Shown here piece by piece: positions 24,822 to 32,596 of a stretch of DNA of 64,000 bases (the first letter of the stretch is position 1; each line of letters opens with the position of its first letter). Source of the DNA: an uncultured Acetatifactor sp. (GTDB lineage Bacteria; Bacillota; Clostridia; Lachnospirales; Lachnospiraceae). The notes beneath the pieces were generated by a model. That model ran no database searches. It saw only the letters and a list, made by a program, of their open reading frames with translations, and was not told the origin of the DNA. The stretch is from positions 44,967 to 108,966 of the forward strand of contig CAJTVB010000011.1 of the NCBI GenBank assembly GCA_910579755.1, in the 5' to 3' direction. A program made the position numbers and the translations under genes.

Positions 24822-25271
24822 TCACTCCAACACTTTTTTCAGTTCATCCATAAAGGTATTGATGTCCTTAAATTCTCTGTAAACAGATGCAAAGCGCACA
24901 TAGGCCACCGCGTCCAGGGATTTCAGCTTGTTCATCAAAAGCTCGCCGACCACCTGGCTGGAAATTTCCTTTTCTTCCATATTAGATATCTCATTTTCCA
25001 CCTGATCCACCAGCTCAGTGATCTGCTGGACGCTGACCGGACGCTTGTGGCAGGCGCGCAGAACCCCTGCCTCGATCTTGGAACGGTCATAGGTCTCCCG
25101 GTTGTTATCCTTTTTTATGATAATCAGCGGAATGGTTTCCACCTTTTCATAGGTGGTAAACCGCTTGCCGCACTCATCACAAACCCGGCGGCGGCGGATG
25201 GAATTGTGATCCTCCACCGGCCTGGAATCGATCACTCTGGTATTTTCATGACTGCAAAAAGGACACTTCAT
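24822..25271 (-). CDS. nrdR: Ribonucleotide reductase regulator NrdR
   Basis: Nucleotide-sensing repressor of ribonucleotide reductase genes. The N-terminal zinc ribbon (MKCPFCSHENT ... CDECGKRFTTYE) is followed by an ATP-cone (VETIPLIIIKKDNNRETYD to ASVYREFKD). I place the start at the ATG at 25271 (149 aa, family length) because AGAGGAG lies just upstream; the frame is open 11 codons further but without a start signal. It follows ymxH by 92 bp, the arrangement found beside sigG in many Clostridia. No nrd operon lies in the window. Confidence 0.95.
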   Translation of the reverse strand: MKCPFCSHENTRVIDSRPVEDHNSIRRRRVCDECGKRFTTYEKVETIPLIIIKKDNNRETYDRSKIEAGVLRACHKRPVSVQQITELVDQVENEISNMEEKEISSQVVGELLMNKLKSLDAVAYVRFASVYREFKDINTFMDELKKVLE

Positions 25272-25363
25272 ATTCTTTCTCCTCTTCTGTTTTCGGATCC
25301 CCAAAGCTTATGGGCTCCGTAGCGCTGCCAATATACGACTATCCTTACTTAAAATTAGCATAT

Positions 25364-25597
25364 TCAGCAATGAATGTCAACTAAAATGATGTCCGGTCCG
25401 ATCTGCTTGATGTCCTTATAAGGAATCACAATATTGGGCTCGCAATTGAGAAAATTCAATACCTTGTTGCACCCCGGAACCATGATCTTACAGATACAGC
25501 CGCTGCACTGGTCAAACTCCAGGTCACATACCTTCCCCAGCTTCTTACAGTCCCTGATGTTGATCACATCCTTACATTTCAACTCTGAAAACAGCAT
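25364..25597 (-). CDS. ymxH: YlmC/YmxH family PRC-barrel sporulation protein
   Basis: A small PRC-barrel protein (77 aa from the ATG at 25597) with the YlmC/YmxH pattern: LKCKDVINIRDCKKLG, CDLEFDQCSGCICK, PNIVIPYKDIKQIGPDIILV. Its function is not established; the family is confined to spore formers and is commonly found next to sigG or sporulation genes, as here. Five cysteines are present (CKDV, DC, CD, QC, CIC, GC, NC positions), more than usual for a protein of this size. GAGG lies 9 nt before the chosen ATG. Confidence 0.85.
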   Translation of the reverse strand: MLFSELKCKDVINIRDCKKLGKVCDLEFDQCSGCICKIMVPGCNKVLNFLNCEPNIVIPYKDIKQIGPDIILVDIHC

Positions 25598-25770
25598 AGT
25601 CTTTTGCCTCAATTCCAGCTTTCCCGTTCATAATAGTATATGCTTTTTATCCTGGAAGGATTCGCTCCTGCGCAAATGTAATAACTGGTCCTTCATTTTA
25701 TTCCACAACTGTCCCCTGTCCGGAATAATTTTCATTTCAGGGTCCATACTAAAAACGAATTGAAAATCCG

Positions 25771-25784
25771 GCGCCGGCCGGCGC
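25771..25784. other. 14-bp perfect palindrome just upstream of the sigG ribosome binding site
   Basis: GCGCCGGCCGGCGC reads identically on both strands and ends 6 nt before the GAGG at 25791-25794. It can form a 5-bp GC stem with a GGCC loop in the mRNA, or be a DNA-protein site. The rest of the ymxH-sigG divergent region (25598-25800) holds no other clear element. Confidence 0.6.
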
Positions 25785-25800
25785 AGAAATGAGGAACAAA

Positions 25801-26580
25801 ATGGCACAGGGAAAGGTTGAAATTTGCGGGGTAAACACAGCCAAACTGCCCCTTTTGAAATCAGAGGAAAAGGAAGCGCTTTTCCAGCAGATCGAAGCCG
25901 GAGACGCAAAAGCCCGGGAAACCTATATCGAAGGAAATCTGCGGCTTGTTTTAAGCGTTATCAAACGTTTTTCCTCCAGCAACGAAAACGTGGACGATCT
26001 GTTTCAGATAGGATGCATTGGTCTGATTAAGGCCATCGACAACTTCGACTCCTCCCTGAACGTGAAATTTTCCACCTACGCGGTGCCCATGATCATTGGT
26101 GAGATACGCCGATTTTTAAGAGACAACAGCAGCCTTCGGGTATCCCGCTCATTAAAGGATACCGCCTACAAGGCCATCTATGCCCGGGAATCTCTGACCC
26201 GGAAAAATCTGAAGGAGCCCTCCATAGAAGAAATCGCCAGTGAAATCGGCATTTCCAAGGAGGATGTTACCTACGCCCTGGATGCCATTCAGAATCCCAT
26301 GAGTCTTTATGAGCCCATTTTCACGGACGGCGGCGATACCCTGTATGTGATGGACCAAATCAGCGACAAAAAGAACAAGGAAGAAAACTGGGTGGAGCAT
26401 CTTTCCCTCAGCGAGGCAATGAAAAAGCTAAATTCCAGAGAACATGAAATCATTTCCCTGCGCTTCTTCGAGGGAAAAACCCAGATGGAGGTGGCGGAAT
26501 CCATCGGTATCTCCCAGGCCCAGGTCTCAAGACTTGAAAAAAATGCCCTGAGGACCATGCGAAACTATCTGACCGCATAG
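25801..26580 (+). CDS. sigG: Sporulation sigma factor SigG (late forespore)
   Basis: Forespore-specific sigma factor after engulfment, driving spore DNA protection and germination genes. The N-terminus VEICGVNTAKLPLL is diagnostic of SigG. Regions 2 (NLRLVLSVIKRF, DLFQIGCIGLIKAIDNFD), 3 (RVSRSLKDTAYKAIYARE) and 4 (QMEVAESIGISQAQVSRLEK) follow; 259 aa. The ATG at 25801 has GAGG six nt upstream. In Bacillus and many Clostridia sigG follows sigE directly in the same direction. Here it is on the opposite strand, 4.2 kb away, convergent with a GNAT gene. Confidence 0.97.
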   Translation: MAQGKVEICGVNTAKLPLLKSEEKEALFQQIEAGDAKARETYIEGNLRLVLSVIKRFSSSNENVDDLFQIGCIGLIKAIDNFDSSLNVKFSTYAVPMIIGEIRRFLRDNSSLRVSRSLKDTAYKAIYARESLTRKNLKEPSIEEIASEIGISKEDVTYALDAIQNPMSLYEPIFTDGGDTLYVMDQISDKKNKEENWVEHLSLSEAMKKLNSREHEIISLRFFEGKTQMEVAESIGISQAQVSRLEKNALRTMRNYLTA

Positions 26581-26600
26581 GGTCTGCAGGATAGAAAAAC

Positions 26601-27158
26601 TCACTCCAAAACCCTCTGATCATCGCACACCAAACCAAAATATATCGTATCCACACCGTTTCCTCTATGGTTCTTCAAAACGGCCAGCCTCTGATATCCC
26701 CTCTTGTCCAGCTCGTGAAGCTGGGCCTCGTTCAGGGACCATGTGCGCGTGGATATTCTGGGACACTGATACTTCTTTGGCATCTCCCGCTCCATGAAAC
26801 TGTAAAGTTCCTTCATGACACCCTTTCCCCGGCAGTCTTTTCTGACACAAACCGTGGTTATGTAAAGAGATGTACCAAAATCCTCCAGCGCCTCGCACAG
26901 ATAATCCTTTTTAAAGGTCATAAATCCTACCATGCGGTCCCCCTCCAGGGCCGCCAGGAATTCCTGGGCAATCATTTCTTTAAAATAAGAGTGAGGAAGC
27001 GCCTGCTCCTTCGTTCCGTCCACCTTCAGCTGTTTCTGGGATGAGCTCTCTCTTGCTGACAAACTGGGATAGAACTCCTGGTCGCATTCACATAAGATCT
27101 CCCAGATCTGTTCCTTCTCCTTCGATGTCAGAATATTTCCCTTGTACTGTACCCTCAT
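26601..27158 (-). CDS. GNAT family N-acetyltransferase
   Basis: A 185-residue acetyltransferase with the acetyl-CoA motif ITTVCVRKDCRGKGVMKELY (R-x-x-G-x-G loop) and a following RGYQRLAVLKNHRGNGVDTIYF strand/loop. The substrate cannot be told from sequence. The ATG at 27158 is preceded by AGGAGGATGAA, a strong ribosome binding site. The frame remains open 58 codons further upstream to 27332 with a hydrophobic-aromatic composition, which I regard as non-translated or a remnant. Its stop lies 20 bp from the convergent sigG stop. Confidence 0.85.
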   Translation of the reverse strand: MRVQYKGNILTSKEKEQIWEILCECDQEFYPSLSARESSSQKQLKVDGTKEQALPHSYFKEMIAQEFLAALEGDRMVGFMTFKKDYLCEALEDFGTSLYITTVCVRKDCRGKGVMKELYSFMEREMPKKYQCPRISTRTWSLNEAQLHELDKRGYQRLAVLKNHRGNGVDTIYFGLVCDDQRVLE

Positions 27159-27350
27159 TTCATCCTCCTGACTCAGTCTATGACACCTATTCATATCCCG
27201 GATAAGCAGCAAATGCTTCCACCCCATCCGGAAGCCCGCGTTAAACCACTTCATTACCGTAAACGGAAGCTGATACCGGGTAAACACATCTGCCACCGCT
27301 ATTATTATATCCTCTCCGGCTTCATAGAACAACTATCCCGGCATAACCGT

Positions 27351-29570
27351 CTAGGGCCGAAACCCATGGATATACAGCCTGTGTGCCCGCTTCTCCACCG
27401 GTTCCGTGTCGCATATATGTAAAAATTCCTTCTTCAGGCCTGCATATTCCTCGTCGCTCAGTCCCACATTTTTATAATAAATCAGACTGGCATTGGCGAA
27501 ATTATCTGCCAGACTGGCATTATTTTTCTCATCGGAATAAACACTCTCCACTCGGATATCCTCATAGCCGATTTCTTCCAGAAGCTCCTCCAGCTCTTCC
27601 TTTTCCGGATAGTATGCCGGAAATATCCAATGCTTGAACCGCTCTGTCAGCCCCGTCCTCTTAATGGCCTCCCTGGCCGCCTTATGCAGACCGGCATAGG
27701 TTCCGAAGCCTCCCTGATGCACGGCCAGCTCTCCTCCCGGCGTCAGAGCCTCAAACAGCCTTCGGTAAGCCTCCTTCGGCTCCCGCATCCAGTGCATTAC
27801 AGCGTTGGAAAAAATCAAATCATATTGGCATTTCTCATGCATGTTCATAATATCCCGGGCCAGGAATTCAATGCTGCCTCTGTAATCATGCTGCAAAGCA
27901 GAATTCCCCGCTAAATCAGGCGCCTCCTGTAAAGAGACCTCCTCCATGTCCTCCCTCTCCTGCCGCAAAAGCTCCTGATAATTGGCTCTGGCCGTTTCCA
28001 CCTGGCTCTCCGAAATGTCAAAAGCCGTAACCTCCATATCCCGGTTTTTCATCCACATGGCAATAGTAGTCTTTCCTGAGCCGCAGCCCACATCCAGCAC
28101 CCGGCGGCATCCGCTGAAATCGGTGGTATCGATCAGATAGGTTCCCTGTTTTTGCTGGGTCTGGGAGGATTTATCATAGGCCGCACCGTCATAACGTACC
28201 TCCATTTCCTTGACGGGACGTCTGCTGATGACATTGACAATTCCCAGCGCCTGTTCCACCTGCTCTCCGTTTCTCTGACAGCGGTTCTGCAGCCTCTCAT
28301 ATATTTCCAAAAGCTCCTTGACACGGTAATAATTCTGTCGGATCACATCATCCCGGGCCACCGACAGATAGATCATTTCCTTCCAGGGCTCGTCCAGCTG
28401 AAACTGTTCTCTGACATATGCGGAAATCTCTGTGTTTTCCGCCAGATGATCCTTATGCCACAGCTCCAGGTTGCTGTTGTGGCAGATCATATCGTACACC
28501 TGGGGAAAAGAAAGCTGCAGTCCCATCAGCAGAAGCTCCAGTACACGGAAATCCGGGCTGCAGGAGGCCTCAGACTCCCTGCTCTCCGGCAGAGGCTTCA
28601 CCGACAGCACCAGCTGCATCATGTTCATAAGCCTCTTGATGGCTCGGGGATTCTTATTGGTAGACAGCTTTACAATGGATTCCACTACCTCCTCGTACTT
28701 TGTGTAATTGTATTCCCTTTCAAAAAAAATCATCTTACGCAGCCGCCGCATAACCATGGGTAAAATCTGGTATTTGGACATGGGAATCACATAAGGAACC
28801 TGTATCAGCTTGTCAAAGAAATCCTGTTGAATATTACGCTTATTTATACTTCTCTTACCGTATTTCTCCTCCACGCCGCAGGCTACAATGTCATAATCAA
28901 TAGCAAGGATGAAGATGCATTTCCGGATATCAAATAAATTCTTCAGAGCCTCCAGCAGCGTCACCGCCATTTTGGGCTCAAGCCTGTCCAAGTCATCTAC
29001 AAATATCAAAAAAGCGTTGTCCGTGACCCCGTTGCGCTTTTCCTCCACCTCGCCGGTCAGAAAGGTCTCCAGGCTGTCCTTTGCCTTCCGGATACTTCCC
29101 TGGGAGCTTCCCGCCGAAAACACCTGCCCCAGCAGCTCGTCGCTATGCTCACTGGTCACATTTACCAAATCCAGCGCCACGCTGGAAAAAATCTTCAGGC
29201 AGTTCTTCAGACTTTCCTTCCTGTGCTCCACATTCTGCCTCTGCACCAGCTTCTCAAAATGCTCCTCCATCTGGGCAATCAGGCTCATAACCAGCTTTCT
29301 GACCGCCTGCTCGCAATCGTTTTCCAAAAACAGCTCCCAGGTATTCAGCCAGATAGGCTCATACCGCTCCTGGGGCGGCAGTGTCTCGCTGCAGAGACAG
29401 TTCTCCAGAATTTTCATAAAGGAAGATTTTCCGCTGCCCCACTCTCCCTGCAAGGCTATGGTCACCGGCGTATCACAGCTTTTGATAAAATCGCACAGCG
29501 CCCTCACGTATCTCTCGATTCCAAATTCATCCTGCTCCAGCGTTTCCACCGGAATATCCCTGTATTCCAC
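27351..29570 (-). CDS. KAP-family P-loop NTPase fused to a class I SAM methyltransferase
   Basis: A 739-residue two-domain protein. Residues 1-450: KAP NTPase with Walker A GEWGSGKSS (42-50), Walker B FVDDLDRLEP (DDLDR at 192-196), sensor-like IDYDIVACGVEEKYG and KNPRAIKRLMN (306-316). Residues ~455-739: methyltransferase with RYDGAAYDK, motif I VLDVGCGSGKT (491-501), acidic strand VTAFDISESQV, LIFSNAVMHWM and LTPGGELAVHQGGFGTY, closest in style to trans-aconitate or malonyl-ACP methyltransferases. The frame is continuous, with no stop or composition break at the join. It starts at a GTG with AGGAGG 7 nt upstream. KAP NTPases are often membrane-associated and occur in mobile and defence contexts; here I see no clear membrane helix. 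The substrate is unknown. Confidence 0.85.
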   Translation of the reverse strand: MEYRDIPVETLEQDEFGIERYVRALCDFIKSCDTPVTIALQGEWGSGKSSFMKILENCLCSETLPPQERYEPIWLNTWELFLENDCEQAVRKLVMSLIAQMEEHFEKLVQRQNVEHRKESLKNCLKIFSSVALDLVNVTSEHSDELLGQVFSAGSSQGSIRKAKDSLETFLTGEVEEKRNGVTDNAFLIFVDDLDRLEPKMAVTLLEALKNLFDIRKCIFILAIDYDIVACGVEEKYGKRSINKRNIQQDFFDKLIQVPYVIPMSKYQILPMVMRRLRKMIFFEREYNYTKYEEVVESIVKLSTNKNPRAIKRLMNMMQLVLSVKPLPESRESEASCSPDFRVLELLLMGLQLSFPQVYDMICHNSNLELWHKDHLAENTEISAYVREQFQLDEPWKEMIYLSVARDDVIRQNYYRVKELLEIYERLQNRCQRNGEQVEQALGIVNVISRRPVKEMEVRYDGAAYDKSSQTQQKQGTYLIDTTDFSGCRRVLDVGCGSGKTTIAMWMKNRDMEVTAFDISESQVETARANYQELLRQEREDMEEVSLQEAPDLAGNSALQHDYRGSIEFLARDIMNMHEKCQYDLIFSNAVMHWMREPKEAYRRLFEALTPGGELAVHQGGFGTYAGLHKAAREAIKRTGLTERFKHWIFPAYYPEKEELEELLEEIGYEDIRVESVYSDEKNNASLADNFANASLIYYKNVGLSDEEYAGLKKEFLHICDTEPVEKRAHRLYIHGFRP

Positions 29571-29702
29571 GGCAGCCCCTCCTATTGTCCGTCAAACTCT
29601 CAGGCATCCTTCGTTTTCGTACATTTAAACCCAAATCTCCGTTTTCGGATTCGTTTCCTGTATCTTCCGCTTTAAGTTCTCACGCTTGCTATGCGCCGGA
29701 TC

Positions 29703-30266
29703 TTAAAGGTCTTCACGCTTGTCCTCCGCCGGCGTGCCCCGGAATATCCGGCACACGCCCCTCCAAAGCCAGTATATGAGAAATCCCAAAATCGTGCCCA
29801 GAGTGTTAGTCAAAATATCGTCAATCTGAAAGTAGCCCCTTCTGGTAAGCAGCTGAAGGGATTCGATCCCCAAGCTGGTAACCGCCCCGATCAAAGTACA
29901 GCAGAACAAATTCCGGGCACGGCGAAAAACCCATGGACAGGCAAAGCCATAGGGAATAAACAAAAGAATATTCTCCACCACAAAAGCATTATTCCTGTCA
30001 TTGATTCCCCAGGTGGAAAACAGCTCCAGATCCATAATACCTCTTCTGGTTCCGCTCTCCCGGGACAAAAAAGTAATGGTCAGCATTACTGTCAGGTAAA
30101 CCGCAAATACGGCCACGGGCACATACTTGCCTTTTACTCCTCCCTCTTTTCCGCGCCAGAGCCTGGCAGCCAGAAGGCAGACTACCGCTGCGGGCAGCCC
30201 TACCGCCAGACTGTATGGAAGATACCTGACCATAGACAACATATCTTTATATATATATTCAATCAT
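29703..30266 (-). CDS. VanZ family membrane protein
   Basis: A 187-residue protein with about five membrane helices and the VanZ pattern: an early helix, FAVYLTVMLTITFLSR, NAFVVENILLFIPYGFACP, TLIGAVTSLGIESLQLLTRRG and the hallmark FQIDDILTNTLGTILGF. VanZ of Tn1546 gives low-level teicoplanin resistance by an unclear mechanism, but most chromosomal VanZ-like proteins have no proven role in resistance. It lies between the KAP-methyltransferase gene (132 bp) and a small unknown gene (94 bp). Nothing else of a van cluster is present. Confidence 0.9.
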   Translation of the reverse strand: MIEYIYKDMLSMVRYLPYSLAVGLPAAVVCLLAARLWRGKEGGVKGKYVPVAVFAVYLTVMLTITFLSRESGTRRGIMDLELFSTWGINDRNNAFVVENILLFIPYGFACPWVFRRARNLFCCTLIGAVTSLGIESLQLLTRRGYFQIDDILTNTLGTILGFLIYWLWRGVCRIFRGTPAEDKREDL

Positions 30267-30360
30267 TTCTGCTCATTTCCTGATCAATTCTGCGGCTTCC
30301 CGGCACCTCGCTTTTCATCGGCAGATCCGCCTGATTTTATGAGACATGGTTCTGCACGTT

Positions 30361-30783
30361 CTATCGGAAACGATCCCAGTTTTCTCCCGCATGATCCCAC
30401 TTATCCTTTTCCTCAAACAGCCTGTCGTTCATCCAGGCTACCGCATCCGTCACACCGTCCTCTTCAAAGGGAAACTCCGCTGTTTCCTTCTCTTCCTCCG
30501 GTGTCTTGAAAAAATTAAAGGGCTCCGGCCAGACAGTGCACCTGAGCCGCTTTCCTTCCTCCCCCGAAACGCCCTCCAGACGGTACCGCATCCCCTGACA
30601 GCAACCGGTAAACTCCGTCTTTTTTAAAAATTCCATTGATAATATATCTTCACGCCGTATCATGTCGAACACTTTCCACCCATTCCCATGGGGCTGATAT
30701 TTAAAAAGGCTCCGGCGCCCCTTTTGCCGGTCAAAGGATTCAGCAAAAGCTATGCCAGAGCCTCCATATTCAGTATACCCCAT
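30361..30783 (-). CDS. Conserved small protein of unknown function
   Basis: A 140-residue, acidic, soluble protein (YTEYGGSGIAFAESF, CTVWPEPFNFFKTPEEEK, FPFEEDGVTDAVAWMNDRL). I do not recognise a characterised family; similar proteins occur in other Lachnospiraceae by memory, sometimes with uncertain labels. The ATG at 30783 has a textbook AAAGGAGGTGAA ribosome binding site located right after the sigE stop, so it is probably translated from the spoIIGA-sigE message and could be sporulation-linked. No signal peptide or membrane segment is visible. Confidence 0.7.
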   Translation of the reverse strand: MGYTEYGGSGIAFAESFDRQKGRRSLFKYQPHGNGWKVFDMIRREDILSMEFLKKTEFTGCCQGMRYRLEGVSGEEGKRLRCTVWPEPFNFFKTPEEEKETAEFPFEEDGVTDAVAWMNDRLFEEKDKWDHAGENWDRFR

Positions 30784-30803
30784 TTCACCTCCTTTTACAA
30801 ACA

Positions 30804-31544
30804 CTAAATATGCTCATTCATTTCTTTTTTCAGCTGGCGCATAATTTTTTTCTCCAGCCGGGATATGTAAGATTGGGAAATTCCCAGCATGGACGCCACT
30901 TCCTTCTGCGTCATCTCCTGTCCATCCTGGCTTCCCAATCCAAACCGGAGGTTGATGATCATTCTCTCCCGGTCCGATAGCTTGCTGATGGCCCCCAGAA
31001 GGATTTTGCGTTCCACCTCATTCTCAATATCTCTGTAGATGACATCCTCATCGGTTCCCAGAATATCAGATAGAAGCAGTTCGTTTCCGTCCCAGTCCAC
31101 ATTGAGAGGTTCGTCGATGGAGACCTCCAGCTTGGTTTTATTATTTCGCCTCAGATACATTAAAATTTCGTTTTCAATGCATCGGGAAGCGTAGGTGGCC
31201 AATTTGATATTTTTTTCAGGGTTAAAGGTGTTGATGGATTTGATCAGCCCAATGGTGCCGATGGAGATCAGATCCTCCACACCCACTCCCGTATTGTCAA
31301 ATTTTTTAGCAATGTAGACTACCAGGCGCAGATTGTGCTCAATCAAAGTAGCCTTTGCCTCCGCGTCAATCTCAGTTCCCAGATCGTTTATAACCTCTGT
31401 CTCCCGGTCCACCTCCAGGGGCGGCGGAAGAACCTCTGCCCCTCCTATGTAATGGATCTCTCCTCTCCTGCCGTGCAGAAGCAGTTTCTCTCTTCGTATA
31501 ATTTTAAACTGCATTTTTCCCGGTATCGCTACTTTCAGAATCAT
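30804..31544 (-). CDS. sigE: Sporulation sigma factor SigE (early mother-cell), pro-form
   Basis: Mother-cell sigma factor made as an inactive precursor and activated by SpoIIGA. After a basic, hydrophobic N-terminal pro-region (about 31 residues from the ATG at 31544) come the conserved YIGGAEVLPPPL, then NLRLVVYIAKKFDNTG, DLISIGTIGLIKSINTF, CIENEILMYLRRNNKTK, DEPLNVDWDGNELLLSD and ISQSYISRLEKK. Cleavage would be near IHYIGG. Three in-frame ATGs (31556, 31544, 31514) are possible; I favour 31544 because AGAGG precedes it. The gene overlaps the spoIIGA 3' end by 41 bp, implying translational coupling of protease and substrate. Confidence 0.95.
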   Translation of the reverse strand: MILKVAIPGKMQFKIIRREKLLLHGRRGEIHYIGGAEVLPPPLEVDRETEVINDLGTEIDAEAKATLIEHNLRLVVYIAKKFDNTGVGVEDLISIGTIGLIKSINTFNPEKNIKLATYASRCIENEILMYLRRNNKTKLEVSIDEPLNVDWDGNELLLSDILGTDEDVIYRDIENEVERKILLGAISKLSDRERMIINLRFGLGSQDGQEMTQKEVASMLGISQSYISRLEKKIMRQLKKEMNEHI

Positions 31545-32391
31545 ATGTCCTCTCATTCTGCCGCTTTGGCTGCTTCCCTTTTCCGGCTTCCTCCAGAAGC
31601 CTGGGATTTATGATCATTTTGACGGCTTCCGCCTCTGCGCTGTCTGAAGCTATGGCCTCTTTGCTGACGGCAATATAAACCTTCCGGAAGGTCTTCTCCA
31701 ACCCGTCCACCTCCAGCCGAAGCTCCGGAAGCAGATAGCCCATCAGGATTCCTCTCCGTTTTCCGATACTGTGATAGGGAATGACTCTGCATCCCTGAAC
31801 GCTGTCGCCCCAGAGCTTACGAAATACATCCTCCTCCACCACGGACACCGGACTGCCGCTGAAAGGCTCCGTCAGGCTGTTGCCCGAATCAATCAGAGCG
31901 TTCACCGCTGCCCTTTTGTCACCGCGGATCAAAGTGGCCCGGCAAACGCTGTCCTCCTGTCTCCTTCTCCGACAGATCCGACTCAGAAACAGGCACAGGA
32001 TACCGCCTGCTCCCAGGATTCCGCAGACACCGGTAAGCGCCGCCCGGAAACCGGGAAAGGTCCGGATCAAAAAAAGCAGAGCGCCTCCCATGCAGAAGGA
32101 ATACACCAGAAGCTTCTCCAGGAGCTTCAGAAAGGTTTTGAACTGCTTCACAGAAAATGTGATCATAATCATACCGGCTGCTCCCACAGCCATCCCCAGC
32201 ATCAGCTTCAGTGTCCCCGGCGCGGAAAATACAAACGGCAGCAGACTGCTGAAGCCTCCGAACGCCGCTCCCATCAGCAGTCTTCCCGGCGTGGCAGTGC
32301 GGAAGGTACTGCGGTCTACAAGAAACAGCAGGTAGAGATTCATTACAAAATTGATCACAAACAAACTGTCGGCATAAAGCTCATAGCGCAT
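31504..32391 (-). CDS. spoIIGA: Sigma-E processing peptidase SpoIIGA
   Basis: Membrane-embedded aspartic protease that cleaves pro-SigE at the sporulation septum after a signal from SpoIIR. The N-terminal ~140 residues form about five membrane helices (SLFVINFVMNLYLLFLVD, AFGGFSSLLPFVFSA and others), followed by the pepsin-like half-domain with catalytic DSGNSLTEPF (Asp about 168). I choose the ATG at 32391 (295 aa): the -10 box at 32414-32419 puts the transcript start near 32407, so the ATG at 32409 would not be in the mRNA, while AAAAGGATG gives the ATG at 32391 a ribosome binding site. It is followed by sigE in overlap. Confidence 0.94.
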   Translation of the reverse strand: MRYELYADSLFVINFVMNLYLLFLVDRSTFRTATPGRLLMGAAFGGFSSLLPFVFSAPGTLKLMLGMAVGAAGMIMITFSVKQFKTFLKLLEKLLVYSFCMGGALLFLIRTFPGFRAALTGVCGILGAGGILCLFLSRICRRRRQEDSVCRATLIRGDKRAAVNALIDSGNSLTEPFSGSPVSVVEEDVFRKLWGDSVQGCRVIPYHSIGKRRGILMGYLLPELRLEVDGLEKTFRKVYIAVSKEAIASDSAEAEAVKMIINPRLLEEAGKGKQPKRQNERTYDSESSDTGKNAV

Positions 32392-32413
32392 AGGCATCAT
32401 CCTTTTCATAATG

Positions 32414-32479
32414 ATTATAAAGGGAAGACGGCATGGAATTTGTCAAATGTGAGGCGCGGAAGAAGCGTTTTTTTCGACA
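32414..32479 (-). promoter_or_regulatory. spoIIG-type promoter: Spo0A boxes plus sigma-A boxes with a 21-bp spacer
   Basis: On the minus strand TTGACA (32446-32441) and TATAAT (32419-32414) are both perfect consensus but 21 bp apart, too far for unaided sigma-A. The Spo0A box TGTCGAA lies at 32479-32473, and TGACAAA (one mismatch to TGNCGAA) overlaps the -35 box. This is the architecture of the Bacillus spoIIG promoter, which has an over-long spacer and Spo0A sites at and above -35. It implies direct Spo0A control of spoIIGA-sigE. Confidence 0.85.
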
Positions 32480-32536
32480 TAAGCCCTTGGGCCTGTGAGA
32501 AAATCTTAAGACTGAAACCAGAACCATTTTTTTACA

Positions 32537-32576
32537 CAAAAGAATCCGCAGGACAACCATTCTGTTATCCTGCGGA
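32537..32576 (-). terminator. ftsZ terminator
   Basis: TCCGCAGGACAAC (32545-32557) and GTTATCCTGCGGA (32564-32576) pair with one mismatch, and TTCTTTTG follows on the minus strand. It separates ftsZ from the Spo0A-controlled spoIIGA-sigE unit, so sporulation genes need their own promoter. Confidence 0.85.
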
Positions 32577-32596
32577 CTATAAAATACCTTTTTATT

